A stretch of 64,000 nt of DNA from Hirudinaria manillensis. Its lineage: Eukaryota; Annelida; Clitellata; Hirudinida; Hirudinidae. The position numbers were made by a program, and so were the translations under genes. The notes under the pieces are model-generated. The model made no database searches, was not told the DNA's origin, and worked only from the letters and a program-made list of their open reading frames with translations. Positions 1-12,500 of the stretch are shown here, one piece after another (position 1 is the first letter of the stretch; every line of letters starts with the position of its first letter). The stretch is from positions 7,361,001-7,425,000 of the forward strand of contig CM067527.1 in assembly GCA_034509925.1 (NCBI GenBank). The letters are read 5' to 3'.

Positions 1-1889
1 AATTGGAACACTTATCCATTAGTTACTTACATTAGCCTAGTGGTTATTAAAAGTTAATGTTTGACTTTAATCCTAATTAATTAATTTACTTATTTACTGA
101 AATTGTCCGAGTAAATCTTAAGATTGGTTAAGGATTCATTTCTCTATTAGTCGAAGGATTGCTTTTGTATGTCGTTCTAAAGCTCGAAACAAAACCATTT
201 GATGTTACAGGCATATACAGTAAGTTTTGTTGGATACGATCAGTTTGTTGTTTGTGAATGTTGTTGTTGTAACAGCATATCCAGGTTTTATAACACTGCA
301 TGAAGAAAATTGGATGGAGCACTCTTCTGTTATTGTTCTTGTTGTTGTTGATGTTTTTAATCAAGTTATTTCTTGATATTGTAATATTCCTTCATTAGAT
401 TGACCTGGAATATTTTCCTTTTTGTTCCACTTGGATATTCTAATTCAATGTAATTTGTAATTATTTAGTAAATATTTTATAACATTATCATCATTGTTAC
501 TTCAGTGATTCAAAATTATATTTCTTTATTAGACTTATTAGTTATCTTTTTAACTTTTGGACACTTTAACCTGTTAACAGATTAATAATAACTTGTAACC
601 TGTAAATTATGGTGTTACTGCTTATAAATGTTATTCACAAAATTAACTTTATCCTCTTTGAAAGGTAATGATAGCAATGATAGTGGTCATGGTTTTTTAA
701 TTGTATTTTTAATTGGATATTTATGTATGGCCCATTGTTTGCATGTTGTGTAAATATTCATGAATCATTTTGTTATCCAAGTTTACTTTTAACCAAGCAG
801 ATGCAATTTGTTAATGAGTTAACTCTTGAAATTTTTAACATTTGTTTTGTTTTAACCATTTATGTTATTATTTAATTGATTTTATAAATTAATTAACAAT
901 CTCGTGCATAATTCTTAACTAGGTCGGGTTGTTTGAATAGTTTATGCTAATGTGAGTCTCACCATGACCTACATTAATTTTGAATGTTGAATTGTTTGCA
1001 GAGAAGAATTAGTAAGGTAACAACCTACCATTGGATGCACAACATTTCAATTAGAAAACCAATAACAGACCTTTGTTTACTTTGACTCTGCTAGCCAGCC
1101 AGCTTATTCGAATATACTTTGACTAGCTGAGATTTGTTTCAGGAGGCTATTATAGAAAATTATGAGTCGTTAATTGATTATTTAGTATTACAATAGAAGA
1201 TCATCCACTTAGTTGACTAAGTCTATCTGCTTATCCTTTGCTTAAATTTCTGTTCTTCATTTTATCAAGCTTTAACATTTAATATATTTAGCAGTAATTT
1301 GTGATGCCTGTAATTAGAATTAACAATGCTAGAATTGATATTCATAATTATGTGTAATTATATATAATTAATTTATTTTTGTAACAACTAAAAGAGCTTA
1401 TTAGAGGCCATTTTATGCTTTAACTCGATCCTTCCAATAAATTTTATGCATCCTCGTATTTCTTCAGATTCACTTCCTTAGATTTTTAACTAGTTTTATT
1501 GACATCAAATAACTATTTAGTCAAACATTTATTGCACGATGATTTTTGGCTTGTTGATGTCCTAATCTAGAGTGGTTCTTTTGAAATATATCTTTCTTTC
1601 AGTGCTTCTGCAGATGTTCCTGACAGCTTGCTTGACTTTACATTTCTTGCGTTCAAAATCGATTCTTTTGATCACATTTTTATTCTGTTTAATTTCATTC
1701 TGAAGGATGACTAACTGCTTTGAAACTTTTAAATTGCTTTAATCATTCACTTGTTGCATTCTTATGGATCACTCGATCTGTCCTGTCGGTACGATATGGT
1801 CCAAATTTCTTCAAAGCTTCCTTCATAATTTTCATCACCATCTTGATCACCTTCCATCTCATAATGATACATTCCAAATACTTTCCTAG
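1..1889. other. AT-rich presumed intron of the extended-synaptotagmin gene
   Basis: No exon is firmly supported here. The sequence is AT-rich with many short TTAATT and TAAT runs. Because the exon at 1890 starts in the middle of a C2 domain, the upstream exons of the same gene must lie in this stretch or beyond the left edge, so most of it is probably intron. One possible 15-nt microexon (1002-1016) is described under findings. A second acceptor-like TTTCTTTCAG ends near 1600, but no C2-like reading frame follows it. Confidence 0.5.
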
Positions 1890-4206
1890 TCCCACACCAA
1901 GGGATTGGTGGAACCGAGCCCCTTCGTCACTCTACAACTGGGGCATACCAGTCTTAAGACCTCCTCCAAACCCAAGACAACCAATCCTAGATGGGAAGAG
2001 TCCTTTCATCTCATGGTTGCTCAGCCAGAAAATGAGGCATTGAATGTGCAGGCAAGTAGTGATGATGAGCTAAAGATAGTTCTTTGTTAAAAACACAATA
2101 TTATTAAAATTATTAAAGGATCGGTAATTATATATAAATATTTAGTTAATTCATCCACCCTTTTGCTTATCTCATCATTAATTGCTCCTTCAATCCATCC
2201 TCGATTCTAGGTCCAGGATTCCAGCAAGAATGACGATCTCCTCGGAAATGTCTTCTTCAGGTTGGTCAAGATCTTGGAAGATGAGGACATGACCCTGAAT
2301 CGACCCTTTGCCCTCGAGGGCACGACCTCCAATGCAACCATTACCATGAGGCTTTGTCTTAGGGTGCCAATTTTATTATTCTTGTGGTTTTATTAGGATG
2401 GAAGCAATGAAATATTCAACTGACACAATGTAGTGGTTTAGCTGAGGAAAGTCAGTTTGATTTCTAGCCTTTAGGTTCAGAAAGTTCTATTCCTCTATGC
2501 TATAGTGAAAGTAACAATCCTTCATGTTGTGTCAAAATCTTTAGAATTCGGACCATATAAATGGTTGAATGATTTTTATTTCTTGTGCTTTAACTAAATA
2601 CAAAAGTTTATTTCAATCATTATGTACCAATGTGTTATTTTAAAGCACTAATTTTTAACTTAAACATTGAGAATTACCTTAAAAAATAAGTGCCATTAAT
2701 AGGTGCAGAAAGTTAGAGATGTTGTTAATTACTGATTCATCGACCAATATTTTTCTTGTTACAGTTCCTGACCACATCCAAGCCTGCAGTCAAAGAACCG
2801 GAGGTGGCAGAGCAGACGGGTCTGCAGGCGTCTGCTCCGAACGACGTCGGGGAAGGAGGCGTCGTGTCCGATATTCCGTCGGCGACAAAAAATGAAACCG
2901 GAACCAAACCTCGCTACAGGGGAAGACAAGCCTCTGCGTTTGTTGTTGTTGTTGTCATTGATGATGATAATGATGATGGTGGTGGTGATGATGATGATGA
3001 TGAATCCTAACTATTCATTGCATTAGTTCTATGATTGACCGATTAAATTGATAAATGGGCAACTGGTCTTTTCAGAGATAGCAAGAATGGTAGGATCCAA
3101 CTGACACTGAGATATAACCAGGAGAAGGAAAAACTGATTGTTACTGTACACAAATGTATGTAAGTATCACTGCCATCATCACCATCATTTGCCATCAAGA
3201 ACATCAATACTGCCATCACTATCATCACCATCTTCATTCTCTTACAAAGAAGTAGAACAACTGAAGTTTTGAAAATATTATGAAGTATTTGCATCTTGCA
3301 ACACCTTGCTGCAGAGTCACTTTTGTAATTGAGTAATAATAATTCTAATTATAATAATAATTATAATAATTCTAAGTATAATAATAATTATAATAATAAT
3401 TTCAGGAATTTGTTGGCCTACGACAAGGACCAATTCTCGGATCCTTACGTGCGGATGTACTTGCTTCCCGATCGCAGCGAGAAGTCGAAGAAGAAGACGG
3501 AAGTCATGAAGAACAATCTCAACCCTGTGTGGGAGGAGTCGTAAGTAGTGGGGGGAGGAGTTATCAGCAACAGAGGGAGGGATTAGGAATCTGAACTTGG
3601 ATTGATGGTGGTGGTGTTGGCTGGTGTTGGCAGGGATGATGATGCTGACGGTGGTGCTGGTGTTGGCAGTGACGATGATGATGATGGTGGTATTTCGAAA
3701 TTGGCAAGGTGAAATAACAGTAATAATAATAATTAACTAGATATGAATGGCCAGTGAGGAAGGAGGACATACCTCTGAAGACCCTGGAGGTGATGGTCAA
3801 GAACTACATCGGGGTTTTCGAAAAGCGCACTACGACCGAAATGGGCGTGGTCAACCTGAGACTCGTGGACTTTGACAACTTGTCCCAGCCCGTGTCGGGA
3901 TGGTGAGTCATTGCTCGGTGGATTCTATTTTTAGATGGATTTGTGATTTTGAATTTCTATTTGATTTGGAACTTTTAGTTCACAAGCTGATATTTTAGTT
4001 GCTTATGTCATACACAGGACTTCATATATGTTCAAATTTTAATTCTAAGATATGGCTGCATATTGTGCTATTAAAAATGAATTCATAACAATTATTAATA
4101 ATAATAATAATAATATATCAAATACTAAGTTTTTTCTGAATTCAGGTTTGATCTCTTGGATCCACAGTCCCTCCTCTCTGAGACGACATCGTTCTTCTCG
4201 GAATGA
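1890..4206 (+). CDS. ESYT2: Extended synaptotagmin (ESYT2-like), 3' part, last two C2 regions
   Basis: Extended synaptotagmins tether the endoplasmic reticulum to the plasma membrane and move lipids at the contact site; their C2 domains bind membrane and calcium. Seven exons join in phase: 1890-2051, 2211-2363, 2765-2937, 3076-3159, 3406-3540, 3741-3902 and 4146-4206 (stop TGA 4204-4206). The first two give a C2 core (VEPSPFVTLQLG, NPRWEESF, DDLLGNVFF, EDEDMTLNRPF). The third is a low-complexity linker. The last four give the C-terminal C2 domain typical of ESYTs: GRIQLTLRY, SDPYVRMYLLPDRSEKSKKK, NNLNPVWEESYEW, and a final WFDLLD. The 5' part of the gene (membrane anchor, SMP domain, first C2) lies outside the window. 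The end of exon 2765 uses a weak GTTTGT donor. The donor after 2051 is GC rather than GT. ESYT1 or ESYT3 type is possible, but the wording fits ESYT2 best. Confidence 0.88.
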
Positions 4207-4419
4207 ACCCGAACGACCCCGAGGCAACCCCGTGGTTACCATTGCAATGATCAGCCAATGATGGATGTTCCTTCATAATTTTATTGATTTTCAAGCCTTT
4301 GCTTGTCGGTCGCTGATTTTATCTTCCGCTTTTTGAGGTGGTTGCTCGTGTTGAAAGGCTTAGTTTTATCTTGTTTCGTTTATTTGTACTCAATTTGTTA
4401 TTTATTTCATTTTTATATA

Positions 4420-4425
4420 AATAAA
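4420..4425 (+). terminator. Candidate poly(A) signal of the ESYT gene
   Basis: This is a canonical AATAAA about 215 bp after the ESYT stop codon, in an AT-rich 3' UTR. It is the first canonical signal after the stop. Confidence 0.5.
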
Positions 4426-5865
4426 TATTTCGAAAGAACTTTGATAACTTGAAGATTATTATATTGTTTTTTTATGATGGAATTTAACCTTCTTGCATGT
4501 TAGAATCACATTTTAAACATAGATTCGGATGCAATCTTTCGATAAAAGAATAATGCTTTCATGATAAAACGATCTTGTGCATGGTTTGCAGATGCTTTTA
4601 GAAGTTGATTAGAAACTCTTCTCTCATTTTGAATTTTGGAGAGCTGCTGTCTAGAATTTGATTCTATCATACTTAATTAATTTATTTATTATTATTATTA
4701 TTATTATTGTTGTTGTTATTGTTATTATTATTATTAGCTAACATCTACTTAACATAATTGTTTTGTTGCAAAGTTCAACCTGATCACCTGCTTCTTATTG
4801 ACAAGAAATTGCTCGTTTTTTTAAAATATTGTTTTATTTGTGCATTTATCATGTTTGTTGCTTCGCAGCTTCATTTGTTGTTGTGTGACTACATTTGGAG
4901 ATTTCAGTGAGAAAATGTTTCACATAAGTCAGACTGCTAAGTCAGGTACTGGGTTGGCATTTCATGCGTCTGCCCAGCTGATGTAGAAATCTTTGGCATA
5001 ATTTGTTACTAATATTTTGATTTATTTAAGGTTTAATCTAGAGGTTACTAATTGAGAGTTAGATTTTCAAACTAAATTTTAAATTATATTTAATAGTCCC
5101 TGGTATGCAACGGTTTATATACCAAATAATTATTCACACTAATGTAATTTGATGTTCTCATTAGGTGTGGAGTAGTAACTCCAGTAGTTCGGTGATGATA
5201 GTGATGACAGGAAAATTAGATATTTTGAAGCGTTTGTGGCTTGGTGGTGGATGTGTTGGTTATGGGGGTGATATTTAAGTTTGTGAATTGGCACTAGTAA
5301 CCTAGTACTTAGTACCAGATGTTTCATCTGGACCCCTCGTACTTCCAAAATTTTTGTGGAAGTCGACATATAATCCTCATGATTCCTTCAGAATTCCTCG
5401 TGAAGCAACGTTTTGCGGCTAAATCTGCTTAGACGCTTGCTTAAGTCTTATTTCTGGCGAGTCTGTAACTGCCTTTACACAAATACTTGCAAGGAAATCC
5501 AAAAAACTCAGGACTCGGTGGTAAGTGCTATTGCCTGTCATCAAGGTGTGATTTAAAATTGATGAAATTTCTTCCTACTTTTCAGAACCTTGCAGTTATT
5601 GGTTAAGTAAAGTTTTACAAATAATAACTTTTAGGACTATTTTGAACATTGATTAATTTAATTCCTTGGGAAAATTTAGTTGAAATTTATTTTGGTTATC
5701 ACTTTTCTATATTCGATTTCCATGGAAACATGATGTGCCGGGATATGTGGTGTTAAAAGTTTATTGGTATAAAACTTTTCACGGCCTTAGGAAATTAATT
5801 ATTAGTACAGATTACCTAGATTAAAGTGAATTTTTGGAGTAAAAACCGATAGTATAACTGAAAAG
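4426..5865. other. Intergenic region between ESYT and CFAP65
   Basis: About 1.4 kb of AT-rich sequence lies between the presumed ESYT poly(A) signal and the first recognised CFAP65 start. It contains a (TTA)n/(TTG)n tract near 4683-4735. No exon is supported. The CFAP65 promoter and 5' UTR, and perhaps an upstream non-coding exon, should be here, but no TATA box or other core element is convincing. Confidence 0.4.
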
Positions 5866-8800
5866 ATGCTTGGCATATCAAGTGATAAAGTCAGTTCGGC
5901 CAAAGCAAATGTTTGTGGTCTCGAAGTTCCTTATGAAATTACTTGGACCAATTGGAAGGTTGGAAAGGAATACCAGAAAAATATATCAATAAAAAATCCC
6001 TCTTATGAACCGCGAAAAGTCAAACTGAGGTTAGTGGTTTGAGATCAAAACTGCAAAAATTGTTAAGCATTTCACATATGAAATAATAATTGACATATCA
6101 TAATACGTTATAATGAGTTGTTAGCAGATGCATACATGTATCAATTATTTCTTAAAACAGGACATGAAATTGAGATTCACTGATAAAAATTGTTTGTTAT
6201 GGTTATAATATATTACATATAAATATATCACATATATTTATGATCACATTATTTTATTTAAATTTTGGGGGCCTTTGCTATGACATCAACATTTAATAAT
6301 AACTTTTAATAATAACCATAATCATAATCACCACAGGATGCCCCCTTCAAACATCTTTAAGGTGATCTATGACAAGAAGATTTTCATTGCTCCAGGCAAC
6401 GTCTTCAAAGTGCCAGTTTACTTCCTTCCCAAAGAAGATGTGGAATATTCAGAATGTCTTGAAATTCGAAACAAGGTCTTGCTATCAGTTTGAATTGTTT
6501 TGAGTTTGAGTGGCAATACATGATCTCTAATTATTATATGAATTAATATTTAACAACTAAATCAGTTAATTAAGAACAATTCAATGCATGTAACATTTTC
6601 ACCTTACTATAGATTTTACTAGGGACTACTTACAATTATTTCAAACCAACCACTTCCTACCAACAGTTGGGCTGTTTCTGCATAACCCTCCATGCCATTA
6701 TTCCCCAAAAGGCTCAAGTCGAGCTGAAGATGCCCTCAAATGTAGACATGGGGATATGTGCTGTGGGTCACAAGACCAACGCCACCTTTCAGATTTGCAA
6801 CGTCAGGTAGAATCAAAGCTTTATTTTGAGACTTTAATGTTTTCAAGTGTATGTGTTTCATAATTTCTGGTAATGAATCTTGCACTCTTCATAATTCTTT
6901 ATGTTGAATTATTTCAGCTGATAAATTAATAGTTAATTATTCTTAGTTATAATAAATAACTCAATGAGTATAGGACATTTTTGATGAAACTTCAATGTCT
7001 TTCGTATCATTTTACAGCTCAGTCGACACAAATATTTCTGTCGAATCCTTGCATCCGATTTGTGTTCAACCACAACGGTTTCAACTGAGGGGAGGTGAAC
7101 ACGTGTCCTTAGGGGCTGTTTTTGTACCACACGTTGGTACAAAACTTTCACATTTTTAATTAAAATTCAGTTTCTGTTTGCCTGATATTTGTATTTAAAT
7201 GTTTTTAACGTGTTGTTTGCGTCTAAGTTTGAAACCTTTGCAAGCAATGGAATCTGTTAAAGTATAATTCAAAAAGGAAAGCTTTGCATAGGCTTAAATT
7301 GGTTTGGAGGAAAAGAAGATGTTGATTAATTATTATTATTATTATTATTACTATTATCATTATTATTTTTATTATTACTATTATTATTTGATGATTGTGT
7401 TAAGCAAAAATATTTGTTCTGGAACATAGTTGCATGTTTTTTTTTTAGCTTGCCAAGACCTTCTGCGTGAATGCTGTGGTGCGATACGGAGACAACTTTG
7501 AGATGTCTTCTTGTATTCTCTTCACTGGCAGAGGTTCATTAATCAATGATGATGATGATGATGATGATTGCCAACAATTAGTTATATTTTATTTAATTTT
7601 TAAATCATGAAATTTATGATAATCTGGCCATATCTTTTAGGCAAATATGTCCTGTTGCAAGCCTTCATCTGCCCAAAGAAGTGTTGTCACCAGAAGTTCA
7701 AGTGCCCCTACCCCATCACCAACTGCAACTGCAACAATGTTGATGATGTCATCAACAACAACAACAACAACAATGACAATATTGGTTTCGAGGGTGTGGA
7801 TGATGATGTTGCCAGGACTCAATCACAGCTGAAACAAACTTTAACAAACCAACCTGTGCCTGTTGAGAATGCAAAGCAAAGTTCAAAGTTCAAGAATAAA
7901 GCATGGAATGAGAAAAAGCTTGCTTTGTCATCCAACAGGAATGAAAACAACAACAGCAACGACAACAACGATGACAACAGAAATTGTGAAACGCGTCACA
8001 AGAACTTCAACAACAATGCATTTTGTGAAAACAGTTCCGAAGAAGTTGCCGGTGGCAACGGAGATGCAAACAATTTAGACCATCGAGTGCACAGAGAAGC
8101 CAAAGTGTTGCTGAACTTTGGGGAAGTGGCCCCTGGTGGGAAGTCCAAGAAACACGTCATCATCAAGAACATGTCCGAGGTGAGAGTCAAACAAAAAGAA
8201 ATGTTAATGATTTGTCTTTCATTCACAGTTAATCTTTTCTGTCCATCCTTTCCACTCCACAAACATCTGCATGCATTCATAATGCAACTTGTTCATCCAT
8301 TAATGCCCTAGATTTATCATTACATTCATCATCCAATCATTAAACAACATCCATCCATCTGTCTTCCCATCTTATGCATCCACCCATCCATCCATCCTGC
8401 AAACTTCCACCGACTCAATCCATCCATCTGTCCATCGCGCAGGTCGACTCGTACTACAGCATCGTCGTTCCTCAAAGCACGGGAGGTTGTCGTTGCTGTG
8501 GTGATGACGACGAATGTTCTGCTCAGAAAGTCTTCCGAATCGAAAAAGGAGAAGGATTCTTGAAGGCAGGATGCTGTCAAGAAGTTACTGTGAGTTCTTA
8601 TGAATAATTAATTAATTAATTAATTAATGCAAATATAATCTCAGGAATGTTAGTTTAAACATCATTGTTGTTACTAATATTACTATTCTTTATCATAACT
8701 TTTACCTATTAGAGCTTTCCATTAGTTAATTATTAAACGAATATGTTGAGTCCATCGTCATAACAAGATAACTGCTAATTTATGAATAACCATGAGTCTC

Positions 8801-9497
8801 CATGAATATTAAGGAAGTTTCTTACTTAGTCCGTTTCCATCTTAGATCTCATTCCGACCCAAAGAAACAGGTCTGAGTTACAAAGTGGAATTGCTGCTCC
8901 AAAGTTCTTCTGGACTCAAATCCGTCCACGACAGCATCACAACCAATCAGATCTTCCCCAGGACTGCAGTCACCTGCATCGGGAGGTGCTCAGGTCGGTG
9001 ATGGTCTTGATTTGTTGTCATCCATTTTTGCCATAATTTTCATTTCTTAATTAATGGAATTAATTATGAATGCTGTTAATAATTATGCCAACCATTATTG
9101 CTTCTTAACCTTATCTATGTAATTTGAAATTATTGGTTGAGCAATTATAATAATAATTTATTCATCACCACCAACAGCTCCAAAGGTTTTCTTTTGCAAG
9201 GAATTACTTTGCTTCCCAGTCGTTGAACTGCCAGGATTCATCACCAAGAACCTCGAAATTATCAACCAATCCCAGTGCTCTGCCTACTTTCAAGTTAATA
9301 ACAAACTAATTTATTCAAAAGTATTTAAATCGCATTTGATACATAAACAGCCAACAAGTTGTCAAATGAAATCGGATGAACGGAGCTGATCGGTTGAAAT
9401 TTATTGAATGCAAATAATGAATATTAAAAACTTCCACAACAATCATTTAATCACCTAATCAGTTAATAATTTGTCCAATCAATCAATCAATCAATCG

Positions 9498-9549
<52 letters not shown>

Positions 9550-12500
9550 ATCAATCAATCAATCAATCATTAACATAACAGTTCCAGGTTGATAACAATC
9601 ACAGCACGTTCCAAATTGAGCCCCAGAACGGTGAACTTCCTGCCATGAGTCGAACCACGGTCAAGGTCACCTTCGCTCCGAGGGTGCCGATGGGTTACTA
9701 CAGGAAGGTCGCGTGCCTCGTCCATCGCAAGGTTTTTGACCCACCTCTCGTGATTTTAATTAATTAGGCAACCAATTGATTGGTGGATTAACTAATTTAA
9801 TTAAGCCATTAATTTGGGCGCAGTTGGTAATTGAAGGTTAATGTTTCATCTCATTTCATTGATTATTTGATTGACACTAAATGTTAATGCAAAGAATTGT
9901 GAATTCGCGGCTTTATAAATCTAATAAACACTGAAGTTTGGCTATCAAATATTGCTGGTTTAAAATGGTTGAACAAGTATTAATAACTGTATTAATGTAT
10001 TAATAACCGTGTAATTATTGGCTTAATTAATATTTCATAATATCACTGCTACATGATTAATGTGGCATCAAAAATCTTTGACGACATCACCCGACGACAG
10101 GGCGTCACGTACCTGCAACTGCTGGGAACCTGCAGGAGCGGCGACGTCATCCCCGTGGCACTCGACGGATGTCATCTGATGAGATACGACTGCTTCTGTC
10201 GAGAGGGTCTGTCCTTCTTGCCTCCGCAGGTCGGTTGCCATTCTGGAGAGATGTTCCTGCATAATTAGGATATAATTAATTAAATAATTAAATAAACATT
10301 AGTTAACTGTGGATATCAATTATTTGTGTACATAAATTTTAACCAATTATATTGCTAATTATATGCACATTAATTATACATCTAATTTCATATTCGTGGG
10401 ATTGCTCCTCCTAGCAAATAACTGGAATGATGGAAAAAGGTTATCATGGCAAGGATTCTGATGATGTGGTGAGTGGTGTTGATTGTAGTTGTATTTCATT
10501 AATTATGTTGGTGGAAGTGACCTCTGACACCACTCGATGATGTTAACAATGATAATTATTAATGATTTTAATGGTTATTATTAGAAGATAATTAATTGTT
10601 TACAACAGTGAATTAATAGCAATATTATTAGTAATATTATTATTAATAATAATAAAAATATTCATCACCAAAAAATGATTAGAAACAGAAAAGAACTTTG
10701 TTAATCAATGAGGACTACTTGGACGATGGTTGCACTTCCAATGTGGCTGTGAGTTGGAAAAACCTTGCTGGATTGACTGAGGATTGATCAACTTATTGAT
10801 TGACTGAGGATTGATTGAAGATTGATTGAAGATTGATCAACCTATCGATTGACTGAGGATCGATTGAGGATTGATCAACCTATTGATTGATTGAAGTCGT
10901 GAAGCCAATCACTTTTTTTCATGGAGCAGCTTGTTAATTAATTAGTAATTCATTAAAATTTGTTGGTAGCCATTGCCTTGTAAACACTACAAAATGATTT
11001 CACACATCGATTTCAATAACCGAGCGATGCAATAATCAATCATTGCAATTCTTGACCTTTGAACTGACCCTTTTTTGTAGAAGTGCATGCCTCACATCAG
11101 CACTGATGTCAACCTCATTGACTTTGGCAACTTGGAGTTTGGGTGTCCTCCTATGAAGAAGGTTAGTAACTACGATGACGACGACGACGATGACGACGAC
11201 GATGACGATGACGATGATGATGATGATAAAGATGATGACAACAATTACATTTCAAAGGATCTCTGCTTCACCAACCACACCAGGGGACCAATCATCGTTC
11301 AATGGATTTATTGTTAGCATAATTACTGTGGTCTTTTGTGGTCTTTAATTAAATATAATTTAATTAAATATAATTTATTTAAATATAATTTAATTAAATA
11401 TAATTTAATTAAGTATCATTTTAAAAATAATTGCTGTTATTATTATAATTATTGTGGTTGGTGATTGCAACTTATTTCTCGTTGTTACAATAACTTGCCA
11501 TGAGGGGACGTCGTGAATGCCGTGTTCCATTTCGTATTTCATAAGAATGCAGTTGTCATGGCAGAGTTTAATATGTCATTAAATTGTAATTATTCTGCTT
11601 AAATTATGATCATTATTGTTATTAAATAATCATGCCATTATTGTTATTATTATTATTAATTATTATTATCAAAGGTCAGGAGTTCAAGCACTTCTCGGTG
11701 GTGCCCACCAGGAAGGTCATTCATGGGGAACAATCGGCCATGTTTACATTCACCTTTAAACCCGTGAGTTCATGGTGATGATGACGACGACGACGACGAT
11801 GATGACGATGACGACGACGGTGATGGTGATGGTGATGAAATTTAATCCTTAGACTGGAATAAAGGAAAATGTGTCAATGTTTGTTGATTTGAAGCATGGA
11901 TGAGTCTTCAGTCATTCATGAAATTTAATTAATCAATTTAATGACACATTATTATAAGGTAAATGTTGTTATTAGGAAATTATTGTTGTTATTATTATTA
12001 TTATTATTATTGTTGTTATTATTATTATTATTATTATTAATATTAAATGTTAGAGCAGTTTTCTATTCTTTATGAAATTAAAAAGTTATTACATTCAATC
12101 TGATGTGTAGTACCTTTCACCATATTGTATTGTATTATATCACCATATTGTATTGTATTATATCACCATATTGTCATCACCATCATCATCGTCGTCGTCA
12201 TCATCAATCTCCTTCCACTTCAAGACACAGCAGAACCAGTTCTACACGAGCGAATTCGAGTGCTTTGCCACCCCGGAGTTGTTTTCCAGCTACAAAACCA
12301 CGGACGACAGGATCCTGTTTCCACCGTGGTTTACCACGGTAACCGTGTCGGGTGGGTGATGATTGCCATGGCAATGCTAGGGGGGTTGGATAGCAGGATA
12401 GCATGATGGCTTTGAGAAGGATAATGATGATGACGATGATGATGATGATGATGATGGATGAAATTGGTGAAATCTCAGACATCATCACTGATATAATATA

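Noticed and set aside
4052..4261. An open frame overlapping the last ESYT exon
   Set aside because: It is a shadow frame: the true exon (4146-4206) is read in a different phase and ends at a stop that fits the family C-terminus.
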